DNA of 64,000 nucleotides. It comes from Serratia sp. FDAARGOS_506 (GTDB lineage Bacteria; Pseudomonadota; Gammaproteobacteria; Enterobacterales; Enterobacteriaceae). The stretch lies in contig NZ_CP033831.1 of the NCBI RefSeq assembly GCF_003812745.1, positions 434,001 to 498,000 of the forward strand, in the 5' to 3' direction. Below the pieces are notes generated by a model. It ran no database searches. It was not told the DNA's origin and saw nothing but the letters and a program-made list of their open reading frames with translations. The translations under genes were made by a program, and so were the position numbers. Below, in pieces: positions 43,452 to 53,895 of the stretch (position 1 is its first letter; each line of letters opens with the position of its first letter).

Positions 43452-43841
43452 TTAACTCTCGTATAATTCTAACGGTAAACCATCGGGATCGCTGAAAAAG
43501 GTAAAGCGGGATTGAGTATAAGGATCGACGCGTACCGGTTCGCAGGCGACGCCGACCGTCTGTAGATGAACGATGGCCTGGTCGATATCGTCGACGCTGA
43601 ACGCCAGATGGCGCAGGCCGCAGGCCTCCGGGCGGCTGACGCGGGCCGGCGGCGAAGGGAAAGAGAACAGCTCGAGGGTGTATTGCCCGTTGAGCGCCAG
43701 ATCCGCTTTCCAGGAGTCGCGCTCCTCGCGGTAGACTTCACTCAGCAGGGTAAATCCGAGAATGTCGCAGTAAAAACGCTTGCTGGCGGCGTAGTCCGCG
43801 CCAATGATCGCGATATGGTGTACCTGACGTAACGCCAGCAT
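43452..43841 (-). CDS. yaeR: VOC-family glyoxalase-like protein YaeR
   Basis: A 129-residue vicinal-oxygen-chelate fold protein related to glyoxalase I. The metal-binding His and Glu positions appear in HHIAIIGADY and LRHLAFSVDD, with LELYES at the end. Substrate is unknown. I chose the ATG at 43841, 4 nt after GGGAGGG, rather than the longer frame to 43916. It follows ldcC on the same strand after 105 nt, as in E. coli, with a hairpin (43908-43936) in the gap. Confidence 0.93.
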   Translation of the reverse strand: MLALRQVHHIAIIGADYAASKRFYCDILGFTLLSEVYREERDSWKADLALNGQYTLELFSFPSPPARVSRPEACGLRHLAFSVDDIDQAIVHLQTVGVACEPVRVDPYTQSRFTFFSDPDGLPLELYES

Positions 43842-43946
43842 GGCGCCCTCCCCTGTTCGGTTTGATGAGGCAAAATATCCGGCGGCGATGATGCCGTCAA
43901 TGAGAATGCCCGGCATAGCTTTCCAAACCGCCGGGCGTGTTATGTA

Positions 43947-46091
43947 TTACGGCTGCGGGGCTTTCAACACCTTCACCAGGTAGCGCCCGTCCTCCGTCAG
44001 CTTGGCGCCGTGGATGTCGGTTTCAAAACCGGGGTAGCGCTCGCCGATCGAGCACAGCATCAGCAGAAAATCGAGCACTGCTCGGCTCTCTTCGGTGATC
44101 ATCTCTCCCGGCATCACCAGCGGTACGCCCGGCGGATACGGCAGGATCATATTGGCCGCCACCTTGCCCACCAGCTGATTCAGCTCACAGGTTTCCACGT
44201 TGCCGCGCACCTGCTCCTGGAACATCTGGTGCGGCGTCAGCTTCATTTCCGGCAACACGTCGAACGCCCGCTGCATCAGGCGAGGCAGATCGTGTTGGCA
44301 GATCAGGCGATGAATGCCGGCAGCCAGATCCTGGATGCGCATATGGCGGTAGAAATCCGGATCTTCGGCGTACAGATCCGGCAGCATGTTCTTCACCCGC
44401 AGGTTGAGATCGTAGGCGCGCTTGAAGTCGGTCAGGCCGCGCAGCAGGCTCATCGCCTTGGTTTTGTCGATGCCGATGCTGAACAGGAACAGCAGGTTAT
44501 ACGGCCCGGTCTTCTCCACCACGATACCGCGCTCGTCGAGGTATTTCGCCACCAACGCCGCCGGGATCCCCTCCTCCTCCAGCGTACCCAGCTCGTTCAT
44601 GCCCGGCGTCAGGATCGTTACCTTGATCGGATCGAGGTACATGTGATCGCGATCGGTCTGGCCGAAACCGTGCCAGTTGTCGTCCGGATCCAATGGCCAG
44701 CATTGCGCCTCATCGATCTCTTCCGGTTGCCAAATGTCGAAGAACCAACTGTCGCTCTCCTCGCGCAGCCGCTGCACTTCGCGGCGAAAATGCAGCGCAC
44801 GCTCCACCGAACGGTTAATCAAGCGGCGCCCCGGATTGCCGCGCAGCATGGCGGCGGCGGTTTCCATCGACGCCACGATGCCATAGTGCGGCGAAGTGGT
44901 GGTGTGCATCATGTAAGCTTCGTTGAAGGTGCTCTCGTCGTAGTCGCCCTTGATATGAATCATCGAGGCCTGCGAGAAGGCCGCCAGCAGCTTGTGCGTC
45001 GATTGGGTTTCGTAAATCACCTTACCGGGCACCCGCTCGCCGCTCATGCCGCTTTTGCCGTCGTAAATCGGATGGAAGTTGGTATAAGGCACCCAGGCGG
45101 AGTCGAAGTGGATCGACGGCACCTCCAGCGTCTGCTTGATGTAGTCGGTGTTGTACAGCAGGCCGTCATAGGTGGAATTGGTGATCACCGCGTGCACCGG
45201 CCAGGTGGCGTTCTGGGTCTCCTGCACCCGAGCGGCGATGCTTTCACGGGTGAACTCGCGCTGCGGAATGCCGCCGAGGATGCCGTAGGCGTTGCGCAGC
45301 GGGCGCAGATAGATCGGCACGATATCGCTCATCATCAGCAGGTGACACAGCGATTTGTGGCAGTTGCGGTCGATCAGCACCGTGCTGCCGGCCGGCGCCG
45401 AATACATGCCGACGATCTTGTTGGCCGTGGAGGTGCCGTTGGTGACCAGATAGCTCTGCTCGGCGTTGAAGGTGCGCGCGATATACTCTTCGGCCTCGAG
45501 GTGCGGCCCGGTGTGATCCAGCAGCGAACCGAGTTCGGTAACCGAAATCGAGATGTCGGCCTTCAGGGTATTGGCGCCGAAGAAGTCATAGAACAGGCAG
45601 CCCACCGGGCTTTTTTGAAACGCGGTGCCGGCCATGTGGCCCGGCGTGCAAAAGGTGTACTTCCCTTCGCGCACATAGTTGAACAGCGCCTTGGTCAGCG
45701 GCGGCGTAATGGTGTCGATGTATTCCGCGGTGTACTGCTGGATGCGCTGCGCGATATCGTCCGCCGCATTCAGACCATACTCGAAGAAATAGAGCACCAT
45801 GCGCATTTCATGCAGGCTGACGTCGAAGGTGGAGTGGGTATTGATAAAGGCGTACAGCGGCAGGTATTCGTTCAGCTCGTTGATCTCGCTGCACAGCTCC
45901 AGGCTGTAGTCGTCCCAGTCGAAGATCACCCCGCAGATGCGGGCATTGGCTTCAATCAGCTTCAGCAGGTCACCGCTGTTTTTGGGGTACACCAGTTGGA
46001 ATCCCATGGTGGCCAGCGCAGCGTGGAGCTCGCGGATCGGCTCATCTTTGTAGTAGACGCCCGTCGGGCCCATGATGGCGATGATATTCAT
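43947..46091 (-). CDS. ldcC: Constitutive-type lysine decarboxylase LdcC
   Basis: Second PLP lysine decarboxylase, 714 residues, paralogue of CadA. It is assigned as LdcC from its position between accA and yaeR and from LdcC-type residues such as SDVSISVTELGSLLDHTGPHLEAEEY-like wording, NPGRRLINRSVERALHFRREVQRLREES and the GPTGVYYKDEP start. The PLP lysine lies in QSTHKLLAAF near residue 367. Around that site it looks more like CadA than E. coli LdcC does (see findings). In E. coli LdcC is weakly expressed, has a higher pH optimum and is not CadC-dependent. Confidence 0.93.
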   Translation of the reverse strand: MNIIAIMGPTGVYYKDEPIRELHAALATMGFQLVYPKNSGDLLKLIEANARICGVIFDWDDYSLELCSEINELNEYLPLYAFINTHSTFDVSLHEMRMVLYFFEYGLNAADDIAQRIQQYTAEYIDTITPPLTKALFNYVREGKYTFCTPGHMAGTAFQKSPVGCLFYDFFGANTLKADISISVTELGSLLDHTGPHLEAEEYIARTFNAEQSYLVTNGTSTANKIVGMYSAPAGSTVLIDRNCHKSLCHLLMMSDIVPIYLRPLRNAYGILGGIPQREFTRESIAARVQETQNATWPVHAVITNSTYDGLLYNTDYIKQTLEVPSIHFDSAWVPYTNFHPIYDGKSGMSGERVPGKVIYETQSTHKLLAAFSQASMIHIKGDYDESTFNEAYMMHTTTSPHYGIVASMETAAAMLRGNPGRRLINRSVERALHFRREVQRLREESDSWFFDIWQPEEIDEAQCWPLDPDDNWHGFGQTDRDHMYLDPIKVTILTPGMNELGTLEEEGIPAALVAKYLDERGIVVEKTGPYNLLFLFSIGIDKTKAMSLLRGLTDFKRAYDLNLRVKNMLPDLYAEDPDFYRHMRIQDLAAGIHRLICQHDLPRLMQRAFDVLPEMKLTPHQMFQEQVRGNVETCELNQLVGKVAANMILPYPPGVPLVMPGEMITEESRAVLDFLLMLCSIGERYPGFETDIHGAKLTEDGRYLVKVLKAPQP

Positions 46092-46156
46092 CGGCAGCTC
46101 CTGTCAGTTAACGGCCAAGTCTCTATAACACCACGAAAATCCGGTGGTGTGTAGCC

Positions 46157-46181
46157 AAAAAAAAACCGCCCGGAGGCGGTT
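46157..46181 (-). terminator. accA terminator
   Basis: On the minus strand stem AACCGCC/GGCGGTT with a 4-nt loop followed by nine T, 22 nt after the accA stop. It closes the long bamA-to-accA gene series and separates it from ldcC. Confidence 0.92.
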
Positions 46182-46202
46182 TCTTGCAGCGAAGAACAGA
46201 AC

Positions 46203-47162
46203 TCAGCAGTAGCCGTAGTTCATCAGACGCTGATAGCGGCGGTTGAGCAACTCTTCGTCGTTCAGACCGTCCAGATCTTTCAGATCGGCCAGCAGCTGCG
46301 CTTTCAGCGCGGCCGCCATCGCCGGCACGTCGCGGTGGGCGGAACCCAGCGGCTCCGGGATCACCGAGTCGATCAGCTTCAGCTCTTTCAAGCGCGGCGC
46401 GGTAATGCCCATCGCTTCTGCGGCCAGCGGCGCCTTGTCGGCGCTCTTCCACAGGATGGAAGCACAGCCTTCCGGCGAAATCACCGAGTAGGTGCTGTAC
46501 TGCAGCATGTTCACCTTATCGCCCACGCCGATCGCCAGCGCGCCGCCGGAGCCGCCTTCGCCGATGACGGTGCAGATGACCGGTACGTTCAGACGCGACA
46601 TCTCACGCAGGTTACGCGCGATGGCTTCGGACTGGCCGCGCTCTTCCGCGCCCACGCCCGGATACGCGCCTGGGGTATCGATAAAGGTGATGATCGGCAT
46701 CTTGAAGCGCGCGGCCATTTCCATCAGGCGCAAAGCCTTGCGGTAGCCTTCCGGCGCCGGCATGCCGAAGTTACGGCGGATCTTCTCTTTGGTTTCACGA
46801 CCTTTCTGGTGCCCGATGATCATCACCGGGCGGCCATCCAGGCGCGCAATACCACCGACGATCGCTTTGTCGTCGGCGTAAGCGCGATCGCCCGCCAACT
46901 CTTCGAAGTCGGTAAAGATGTGTTTGATATAATCCAGGGTATAAGGACGGCGCGGGTGGCGTGCCAATTGGGCAATCTGCCAGGCCCCAAGATCGGCAAA
47001 AATCTTGCGCGTCAGCTCAACGCTCTTTTCACGCAGGCGCTGAACCTCTTCGTCCAGATTAATATCTAATTTTTCGTCTTGACGGCTGACTGCAGTCAGC
47101 GAGTCAATTTTCGCTTCCAGCTCTGCAATCGGCTGTTCAAAATCAAGAAAATTCAGACTCAT
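46203..47162 (-). CDS. accA: Acetyl-CoA carboxylase carboxyltransferase alpha subunit AccA
   Basis: Alpha subunit of the carboxyltransferase that makes malonyl-CoA, 319 residues as in E. coli. The crotonase-like fold carries the oxyanion segments [13 protein letters not shown] and [16 protein letters not shown]. It pairs with AccD, which is not in this window. It lies 12 nt after dnaE on the same strand. Confidence 0.97.
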   Translation of the reverse strand: MSLNFLDFEQPIAELEAKIDSLTAVSRQDEKLDINLDEEVQRLREKSVELTRKIFADLGAWQIAQLARHPRRPYTLDYIKHIFTDFEELAGDRAYADDKAIVGGIARLDGRPVMIIGHQKGRETKEKIRRNFGMPAPEGYRKALRLMEMAARFKMPIITFIDTPGAYPGVGAEERGQSEAIARNLREMSRLNVPVICTVIGEGGSGGALAIGVGDKVNMLQYSTYSVISPEGCASILWKSADKAPLAAEAMGITAPRLKELKLIDSVIPEPLGSAHRDVPAMAAALKAQLLADLKDLDGLNDEELLNRRYQRLMNYGYC

Positions 47163-47174
47163 AGCATTCCTATT

Positions 47175-50100
47175 TTAGTCAAATTCCAAGTCCACCTGCT
47201 CATTGCCTACCAACGTCCGCAAGTCGATCAACAAGCGGTCGGTGGGCGTCACGCGCCAGGTTGCGCCAAAACGCAGCTTGGCTCGCGCATCTTCCCGTTG
47301 ATAGTAGAGATGCACTGGAATCGTCCCCGATCGATGGGGTTCCAACGACTGACGGAGACGGTTCAAAAGCTGGTCATCAATTTGCCTGTCAGTCAGCGAG
47401 ATAGCAAGCCCGCGAGCGTATTTTTCCCGGGCTTCACTGATGTCCATTACCTCGCGGGCCATCATTTTAAGCCCGCCGCTAAAGTCATCAAAGCTGACCT
47501 GTCCACTGGCGATAAGGATACGGTCTTTTTCCAACAAATGCTGGTATTTTTCTAACGCTTCGGTGAATAACATCACTTCCAGACGGCCCGAACGGTCATC
47601 CAATGTACAGATGCCGATGCGGTTGCCGCGCTTGGTCACCATCACCCGCGCGGCGACCACCAGCCCGACGGCGGTGGTCATTTTGCCCCGATCCGTCGGG
47701 TGCATGTCTTTCAAACGCTGGCCACCGGCGTAACGTTCGATCTCCTTCAGGTACTGGGTGATCGGGTGGCCGGTCAGATACAGCCCCAGCGTCTCCCGCT
47801 CACCGTCCAGCACCACCTGCTCCGGCCAGGGGGCGATATTGGCGTAGGATTGCTCCACCTGCTCCGGCGCTTCCGCCAGCACGCCAAACATATCCACCTG
47901 GCCGATCGCTTCGGCTTTTGCATGCTGATCCGCCGCTTTCAACGCGTCGCCGAGCGAATTCATCAGCGCGGCGCGGTGTGGCCCAAGGCGATCGAACGCC
48001 CCGGACATGATCAGCTTTTCCAGAATGCGGCGGTTCAGTTTCTTGATGTCGGAGCGCGCACACAGGTCAAACAGGTCTTTGAAGTAGCCTTGTTCGCCGC
48101 TGTTGCGCGCCTCGATGATGGCTTCGATCGGCCCTTCCCCCACGCCCTTGATGGCGCCGATGCCGTAAACAATCTCGCCGTCGTCGTTGACGTGGAAGTG
48201 ATACAGGCCGCTGTTGATGTCCGGCGGCAGGATCTTCAGCCCCATGCGCCAGCATTCGTCCACCAGACCCACCACTTTATCGGTGTTGTCCATATCGGCG
48301 GTCATAACCGCGGCCATAAACTCGGCCGGGTAGTGCGCCTTCAGCCACAGCGTCTGATACGACACCAGCGCATAGGCGGCGGAGTGCGATTTGTTGAAGC
48401 CGTAACCGGCGAACTTCTCCACCAGGTCGAAGATTTTCACCGACAGTTCGCCGTCGATGCCGCGCGCTTTGGCGCCGTCTTCGAAGCCGCCGCGCTGCTT
48501 GGCCATTTCGACCGGGTTCTTTTTACCCATCGCACGGCGCAGCATGTCCGCGCCGCCCAGCGTATAGCCCGCCAACACCTGGGCTATCTGCATGACCTGT
48601 TCCTGATACAGGATGATGCCGTAGGTCGGTTCCAGCACCGGCTTAAGCGACTCGTGCTGCCACTGGATATCCGGGTAGGAGATCTCTTCGCGGCCGTGCT
48701 TACGGTCGATGAAGTTATCCACCATGCCCGACTGCAGCGGCCCCGGACGGAACAACGCTACCAGTGCGATCATATCTTCGAAGCAGTCGGGCTTCAGACG
48801 TTTGATCAAATCTTTCATGCCGCGCGATTCAAGCTGGAACACCGCCGTGGTTTCCGAACGCTGCAGCATGTCGAAGCTTTTCTTGTCATCGAGCGGGATG
48901 GCGGCGATGTCGATCGGTTCCAGCCCGGTCTTGGCGCGCCGGGCGTTGATCATCTCCAGCGCCCAGTCGATGATGGTCAGGGTGCGCAGACCGAGGAAGT
49001 CGAACTTCACCAGCCCGGCGTATTCCACGTCGTTCTTGTCGAACTGGGTCACCGGGTGGTTCCCTTCGGCATCGCAGTACAGCGGCGCGAAGTCGGTGAT
49101 CTTGGTCGGTGCAATCACGACGCCCCCGGCGTGTTTACCGGCGTTGCGCGTCACCCCTTCCAGCTTGCGCGCCATGTCGATCAGCGCCTTAACCTCTTCG
49201 TCGGCCTCGTAAATTTCCGGCAGCTGCGGTTCGGCGGCGAAGGCTTTTTCCAGCGTCATGCCCGGATCCGGCGGCACCAGCTTGGAAATGCGATCGACGA
49301 AGCCGTACGGATGCCCAAGCACCCGGCCCACGTCGCGGATAACCGCTTTCGCGGCCATGGTGCCGAAGGTGATGATCTGCGATACCGCTTCGCGGCCGTA
49401 CATCTCCGCCACGTGCTCGATCACCTGGTCGCGCTTCTCCATGCAGAAGTCGACGTCGAAGTCGGGCATCGAGACACGCTCCGGGTTCAGGAAGCGTTCG
49501 AACAGCAGGTCGAACTCCAGCGGATCGAGGTCGGTGATTTTCAACGCATAGGCCACCAGCGAACCTGCGCCGGAGCCACGCCCTGGGCCAACCGGCACGT
49601 TGTTGTCCTTCGACCACTGGATAAACTCCATCACGATCAGGAAGTAGCCGGGGAACCCCATCTGGTTGATCACCTTCAGCTCGACGTCCAGACGCTCGTC
49701 GTATTCCGGGCGGCGCTGCGCGCGCACTTCAGGATCGGGGAACAGGAACTCGAGACGCTCTTCCAGCCCCTCTTTCGACTTGAGTACCAGGAAGTCCTCG
49801 GTGCTCATGTCGCCGGTCGGGAACTGCGGCAGGAAGTATTCGCCGAGGCGAATGGTGACGTTACAGCGCTTGGCGATCTCGACGCTGTTCAGCAGCGCTT
49901 CCGGGATGTCGGCGAACAGCTCGCACATCTCGTCTTCGCTGCGCATATATTGTTGCGGGCTATAGTTGCGCGGCCGCTTGGGATCGTCCAGCGTAAAGCC
50001 GTCGTGAATGGCGACGCGAATCTCATGGGCATCGAAGTCGTCTTCCACCAGGAAGCGTACATCGTTGGTGGCCACCACCGGCAAACCGCGCTCGGTGGCC

Positions 50101-50663
50101 AACGCCACCGCCGCATGCAGGTAGTTCTCTTCGTCCGGGCGACCGGTGCGGATCAGTTCCAGATAGTAACAGTCCGGGAAGTGCTGCTGGTAGAAGTCCA
50201 GGCACTGATCCACCTGCGCCTGGTTGCCGCGCAGCAAAAACTTGCCGACGTCGCCCTGACGCGCGCCTGAGAGCAGAATCAGCCCTTCACGATGCTCAAT
50301 CAGCCAGTCGCGATCGATGATCGGGCCGGCGGCGCCGTAACCACGCTGATAGGCGCGGGAAATCAGCAGCGTCAAGTTCTGGTAGCCTTCGTTGTTGCTG
50401 GCCAGCACCGTCAACTGAGCCAGTTCGTCGCCCAGTTCTTCGCTTTGCACATGGAAATCCGCGCCGATGATCGGTTTGATCCCGGCGCCGTGCGCGCTGC
50501 CGTAGAACTTCACCAACCCGCACAGGTTGGTGAAATCGGTGATTGCCAGAGCAGGCATGGCTAACGCGGCGGCTCTTTTCACCAGCGGCGCCGTCTTGGC
50601 CAATCCATCAATCATGGAGTAGTCACTGTGGACGCGCAGGTGAATAAAACGAGGTTCGGCCAT
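47175..50663 (-). CDS. dnaE: DNA polymerase III alpha subunit DnaE
   Basis: Replicative polymerase subunit of 1,162 residues, C-family. The N-terminal PHP domain ([14 protein letters not shown]) spans about 1-270. Catalytic aspartates are in [14 protein letters not shown] near 401-403 and in [12 protein letters not shown] near 555. A tandem helix-hairpin-helix and OB-fold region ([18 protein letters not shown]) follows, with the clamp-binding motif near residue 920 (QVDMFGVL). The long open frame on the opposite strand is an artefact of codon bias. Confidence 0.98.
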   Translation of the reverse strand: MAEPRFIHLRVHSDYSMIDGLAKTAPLVKRAAALAMPALAITDFTNLCGLVKFYGSAHGAGIKPIIGADFHVQSEELGDELAQLTVLASNNEGYQNLTLLISRAYQRGYGAAGPIIDRDWLIEHREGLILLSGARQGDVGKFLLRGNQAQVDQCLDFYQQHFPDCYYLELIRTGRPDEENYLHAAVALATERGLPVVATNDVRFLVEDDFDAHEIRVAIHDGFTLDDPKRPRNYSPQQYMRSEDEMCELFADIPEALLNSVEIAKRCNVTIRLGEYFLPQFPTGDMSTEDFLVLKSKEGLEERLEFLFPDPEVRAQRRPEYDERLDVELKVINQMGFPGYFLIVMEFIQWSKDNNVPVGPGRGSGAGSLVAYALKITDLDPLEFDLLFERFLNPERVSMPDFDVDFCMEKRDQVIEHVAEMYGREAVSQIITFGTMAAKAVIRDVGRVLGHPYGFVDRISKLVPPDPGMTLEKAFAAEPQLPEIYEADEEVKALIDMARKLEGVTRNAGKHAGGVVIAPTKITDFAPLYCDAEGNHPVTQFDKNDVEYAGLVKFDFLGLRTLTIIDWALEMINARRAKTGLEPIDIAAIPLDDKKSFDMLQRSETTAVFQLESRGMKDLIKRLKPDCFEDMIALVALFRPGPLQSGMVDNFIDRKHGREEISYPDIQWQHESLKPVLEPTYGIILYQEQVMQIAQVLAGYTLGGADMLRRAMGKKNPVEMAKQRGGFEDGAKARGIDGELSVKIFDLVEKFAGYGFNKSHSAAYALVSYQTLWLKAHYPAEFMAAVMTADMDNTDKVVGLVDECWRMGLKILPPDINSGLYHFHVNDDGEIVYGIGAIKGVGEGPIEAIIEARNSGEQGYFKDLFDLCARSDIKKLNRRILEKLIMSGAFDRLGPHRAALMNSLGDALKAADQHAKAEAIGQVDMFGVLAEAPEQVEQSYANIAPWPEQVVLDGERETLGLYLTGHPITQYLKEIERYAGGQRLKDMHPTDRGKMTTAVGLVVAARVMVTKRGNRIGICTLDDRSGRLEVMLFTEALEKYQHLLEKDRILIASGQVSFDDFSGGLKMMAREVMDISEAREKYARGLAISLTDRQIDDQLLNRLRQSLEPHRSGTIPVHLYYQREDARAKLRFGATWRVTPTDRLLIDLRTLVGNEQVDLEFD

Positions 50664-50745
50664 CTCCAGATACCTGATTGAAGGGGCTCAGCAGGCTGAG
50701 CCCGGGTTAATGCTATTGTCGAACCTGGTCAACCAGGCCCGTAGA

Positions 50746-51339
50746 CTACAGCGCCAGCGCCCTTTTCACCGGCGCGAAGCTGCGGCGGTGGTGCTCGGTG
50801 GCGCCCAGCGCGGCCAGCCGCTCCAGGTGGAGGGCGGTCGGGTAGCCTTTATGCTGCGCGAAACCGTAGTCCGGGAACTCGCTGTCCAGTTCGGCCATTT
50901 CGCGATCGCGCGTGACCTTCGCCAGAATGGACGCTGCGCTGATCTCCGCCACGCGGCTGTCGCCCTTCACCACCGCCTGCGAACGCATCGGCAGGCTCGG
51001 GCAACGGTTACCGTCGATTAAAACCATGTCCGGCGCGATATGCAACCCGGCCACCGCACGCTGCATCGCCAACATGGTGGCGTGCAAAATGTTCAGTTGG
51101 TCGATTTCCGCCGGTTCGGCGCGCCCCAGGCTCCAGGATAGCGCCTTGGCGACGATTTCGTCATACAGCGCCAGGCGGCGTTTTTCACTGAGTTTCTTGG
51201 AATCCGCCAGCCCGACGATCGGCTGTGCCGGATCGAGGATCACGGCGGCGGTGACCACCGCGCCGACCAACGGGCCGCGGCCCACTTCGTCCACACCGGC
51301 AATCAGCGTGGCAGCGGGATAGATAAAGGGTTCAATCAT
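50746..51339 (-). CDS. rnhB: Ribonuclease HII RnhB
   Basis: Metal-dependent RNase HII of 197 residues that removes ribonucleotides embedded in DNA. The catalytic DExG region is [16 protein letters not shown] near residue 14, with further acidic residues in LIDGNRCP. I chose the ATG at 51339, which overlaps the lpxB stop as ATGA; the upstream frame to 51390 lies inside lpxB. An 8-bp hairpin (50684-50703) without a T-run lies in the 82-nt gap before dnaE. Confidence 0.96.
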   Translation of the reverse strand: MIEPFIYPAATLIAGVDEVGRGPLVGAVVTAAVILDPAQPIVGLADSKKLSEKRRLALYDEIVAKALSWSLGRAEPAEIDQLNILHATMLAMQRAVAGLHIAPDMVLIDGNRCPSLPMRSQAVVKGDSRVAEISAASILAKVTRDREMAELDSEFPDYGFAQHKGYPTALHLERLAALGATEHHRRSFAPVKRALAL

Positions 51340-52484
51340 GCTTTCGCCAGCTCCAACACAGCCTGAGCGGCCTGTTCGTCCGCACCGCAACGGATGCTTT
51401 GGTGCAAGGTAAGGAAAGTTTGTTTCAGCGCTTCGGTTTCCGGGCTCTCTTCGAGCAGCGGCATCACGGCGGCGGCCAGTTTGTCCGGCACGCAGTCATG
51501 CTGCAGCAGCTCGGTGACGATCTCGCGCCCCGCCAGCAGGTTCGGCAGCGAGACGTAAGGCGTTTTCACCAGCTTCTGCGCCAGCCAGAAAGTGAACGGC
51601 TTCATGCGATAGCCCACCACCATCGGGCACTTGGCCAGCATGCATTCCAGCGCCGCCGTGCCGGATGCCAGCAGCGCCGCATCGCTGGCGATCATCGCCT
51701 CGCGCCCCTGGCCGTTCAGCAGGTGCACCGTCAGGTCCGGCGCCACTTCCGCCTTGATGCGCTCAAACTGCTCGCGCCGCTTGGCGTTAACCAGCGGCAC
51801 CACCACTTCCAGCTCGGGATAACGCGTGCGCAGCAGTTGCGCTGTTTTGAGAAAGTCGGCGCTCAGCATCTCGACTTCGGCGCCGCGGCTGCCCGGCAGC
51901 AAGGCCAGACAGCGCGCCTGCGGAGCGATGCCAAGCTGGGCGCGCGCCGCCAGCCGATCGGGCTGCAGCGGCATGGCATCCGCCATGGTATGGCCGATAA
52001 ACCGGCAAGGCACGTTGAAACGATCGTAAAACGCTTTTTCGAAAGGGAGAAAGGCCAGCACCAGATCGGTGGCTTTGCCAATTTTGAAAACGCGCTTTTG
52101 CCGCCAGGCCCACACGGAAGGGCTGACGTAGTGAATGGTGCGAATACCGCGCTGCTTGAGGCGGCCTTCCAGCGTAATGTTGAAGTCCGGCGCGTCGATG
52201 CCGACAAACACGTCCGGCCGCAGTTCGCCGAAGCGGCGGGTGAGATCCTTGCGGATCTTCAACAGGCGTGGCAAGCGCTCAAGCACTTCCACCACGCCCA
52301 TGACCGCCAGCTCTTCCATTTCGTACCAGGCTTCGCAGCCTTCGGCCTGCATCAGCGGGCCGGCGACGCCAACAAAACGCGCGTCGGGGATCTGCGCCTT
52401 GAGCGCGCGGATCAAACCGGCGCCGAGAATGTCACCGGAGGTTTCTCCGGCGACCAATCCGATAGTCAATGGACGATTCGACAT
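51336..52484 (-). CDS. lpxB: Lipid-A-disaccharide synthase LpxB
   Basis: GT19 glycosyltransferase of 382 residues that joins UDP-2,3-diacylglucosamine and lipid X to make lipid A disaccharide at the inner membrane face. The N-terminal motif [15 protein letters not shown] near residue 10 and the acceptor region [14 protein letters not shown] near 118 are intact. It begins 3 nt after lpxA and overlaps rnhB by 4 nt. Confidence 0.97.
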   Translation of the reverse strand: MSNRPLTIGLVAGETSGDILGAGLIRALKAQIPDARFVGVAGPLMQAEGCEAWYEMEELAVMGVVEVLERLPRLLKIRKDLTRRFGELRPDVFVGIDAPDFNITLEGRLKQRGIRTIHYVSPSVWAWRQKRVFKIGKATDLVLAFLPFEKAFYDRFNVPCRFIGHTMADAMPLQPDRLAARAQLGIAPQARCLALLPGSRGAEVEMLSADFLKTAQLLRTRYPELEVVVPLVNAKRREQFERIKAEVAPDLTVHLLNGQGREAMIASDAALLASGTAALECMLAKCPMVVGYRMKPFTFWLAQKLVKTPYVSLPNLLAGREIVTELLQHDCVPDKLAAAVMPLLEESPETEALKQTFLTLHQSIRCGADEQAAQAVLELAKA

Positions 52485-52487
52485 AAC

Positions 52488-53276
52488 TCAGCGAATGATG
52501 CCGCGGGTAGAACGGGTGAAGAAATCGAGGTACTGCTGCACCACCGGCTGCTCTTTGGCCAAGGCTTCGATTTCCGCTTTCGCTTCATCCAGCGTTTTCT
52601 CGCTGCGATACAGGATTTTGTAGGCATTGCGGATCGCCTGCATTTCATCCTTGTCAAAGCCGCGACGCTTCAGGCCGACCGCGTTGACGCCGAACGGCGT
52701 CGCGTGGTTACCCTGAGCGATGACAAAAGGAGGTACGTCCTGAGCAACGCCGGAGCAACCGCCTACCATCACATGCGCGCCGATAATGCAGAACTGGTGG
52801 ATCGCCGTCATGCCACCGATGATGGCGTGATCGTCGATTTCCACATGCCCCGCCAGCGTGGCATTGTTGGCCAACACGCAAGAATTGCCGACCACGCAGT
52901 CATGGGCAACGTGCACGTTGACCATCAGCAGGTTGTCGCTGCCCACTTTGGTCAGGCCGGTGCCCTGCGCGGTGCCGCGGTGAATGGTGACGCTCTCGCG
53001 AATGCGGTTGCGATCGCCTACTTCAACGCGCGTCGGTTCACCCGCGTATTTCAGATCCTGGTTCACTTCACCGATGGAAGCGAACTGATAAATCTGGTTA
53101 TCGCAGCCAATCTTGGTAATGCCGTTCACCACCACGTGGGATTTCAGCACCGTGCCGGCGCCGATTTCCACCTGGGAGCCGACGTAGCAGAAAGGGCCGA
53201 TATGCACGTTGGCGCCGATGACGGCGCCCTCTTCGACTATCGCGCTAGGATGGATAAAGGCGGTTTGGTCAATCAC
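52488..53276 (-). CDS. lpxA: UDP-N-acetylglucosamine acyltransferase LpxA
   Basis: First enzyme of lipid A synthesis, 262 residues. The N-terminal two thirds is a left-handed beta-helix built of hexapeptide repeats (starting [22 protein letters not shown]), with the catalytic histidine in [12 protein letters not shown] near residue 125. The C-terminal helices carry [18 protein letters not shown]. It lies 3 nt after fabZ and 3 nt before lpxB. Confidence 0.97.
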   Translation of the reverse strand: MIDQTAFIHPSAIVEEGAVIGANVHIGPFCYVGSQVEIGAGTVLKSHVVVNGITKIGCDNQIYQFASIGEVNQDLKYAGEPTRVEVGDRNRIRESVTIHRGTAQGTGLTKVGSDNLLMVNVHVAHDCVVGNSCVLANNATLAGHVEIDDHAIIGGMTAIHQFCIIGAHVMVGGCSGVAQDVPPFVIAQGNHATPFGVNAVGLKRRGFDKDEMQAIRNAYKILYRSEKTLDEAKAEIEALAKEQPVVQQYLDFFTRSTRGIIR

Positions 53277-53279
53277 GGA

Positions 53280-53735
53280 TTAAGCCTCCCGGCTGCGGGC
53301 ACACATCATGGTTGCTTCGCAGACAATTTTACCGTCAACGGTCGCTACGCCTTTGAAGCGAGTCAGGCCGCGGCGAGTTTTCTCGAAGGTGACTTCCATG
53401 ACCATCTGATCGCCTGGTACCACAGGGCGCTTGAAGCGCGCTTCGTCGATACCGGCGAAGTAATACAGCTCGCCCGGCTCCAGTTTGCCGACGCTTTTAA
53501 ACGCCAGGATACCGGTGGCCTGCGCCATGGCTTCCAGGATCAATACGCCTGGGAAAATCGGTTTGCCAGGGAAGTGGCCCTGGAAAAACGGTTCGTTCAC
53601 CGATACGTTCTTCACCGCACGCAGATATTTGTGCTCTTCAAACTCGAGGACGCGGTCGACCAGCAAGAATGGGTAACGGTGAGGAAGCAGATCCAAAATT
53701 TCTGCAATATCCAGAGTATGAGTGTCAGTAGTCAA
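53280..53735 (-). CDS. fabZ: 3-hydroxyacyl-ACP dehydratase FabZ
   Basis: Hot-dog fold dehydratase of the fatty acid elongation cycle, 151 residues as in E. coli. Catalytic His54 (FQGHFPGKP) and Glu68 (LILEAMAQ) are present. The start is TTG at 53735, preceded by GGAAGAG, matching the TTG start known for E. coli fabZ; the open frame to 53828 is only leader. It competes with LpxA/LpxD for hydroxymyristoyl-ACP, so its place between lpxD and lpxA balances phospholipid and lipid A synthesis. Confidence 0.97.
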   Translation of the reverse strand: MTTDTHTLDIAEILDLLPHRYPFLLVDRVLEFEEHKYLRAVKNVSVNEPFFQGHFPGKPIFPGVLILEAMAQATGILAFKSVGKLEPGELYYFAGIDEARFKRPVVPGDQMVMEVTFEKTRRGLTRFKGVATVDGKIVCEATMMCARSREA

Positions 53736-53777
53736 AATACTCTTCCTGTCTCTAAAAACTGATGGCATCAACAACAC

Positions 53778-53886
53778 GGCCTGCGCTGACCCCAAAAGGA
53801 GATCATCATGCAGGCCGCAAATTAACATCTCTTTGCGCTTTTGGTCTCACGACCAACGCGTTTCGTTTTGTACCCGCCAAGGCGGG
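53778..53886 (-). promoter_or_regulatory. Structured leader upstream of fabZ
   Basis: Within the 160-nt lpxD-fabZ gap three inverted repeats occur: GGCCTGC/GCAGGCC (53778-53816), TTGGTC/GACCAA (53841-53856) and CCCGCC/GGCGGG (53873-53886). Neighbouring junctions in this operon are only 3 nt, so the gap is likely to hold regulation or an internal promoter. No T-run follows. Confidence 0.45.
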
Positions 53887-53895
53887 CGGCAATGA

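Noticed and set aside
44010-46154. 714-codon open frame opposite ldcC
   Set aside because: Same cause as for cadA; the two antisense frames resemble each other only because the sense genes are paralogues.
47700-50270. 856-codon open frame opposite dnaE
   Set aside because: Antisense of a clearly recognised dnaE; composition is that of a codon-bias shadow.
51399-53762. 787-codon open frame crossing lpxB, lpxA and fabZ on the opposite strand
   Set aside because: It spans three intact sense genes and their junctions and has no domain of its own.
53736-53828. N-terminal extension of fabZ to an upstream ATG
   Set aside because: The conserved protein starts at the TTG at 53735 with its own ribosome site; the extension is structured leader.
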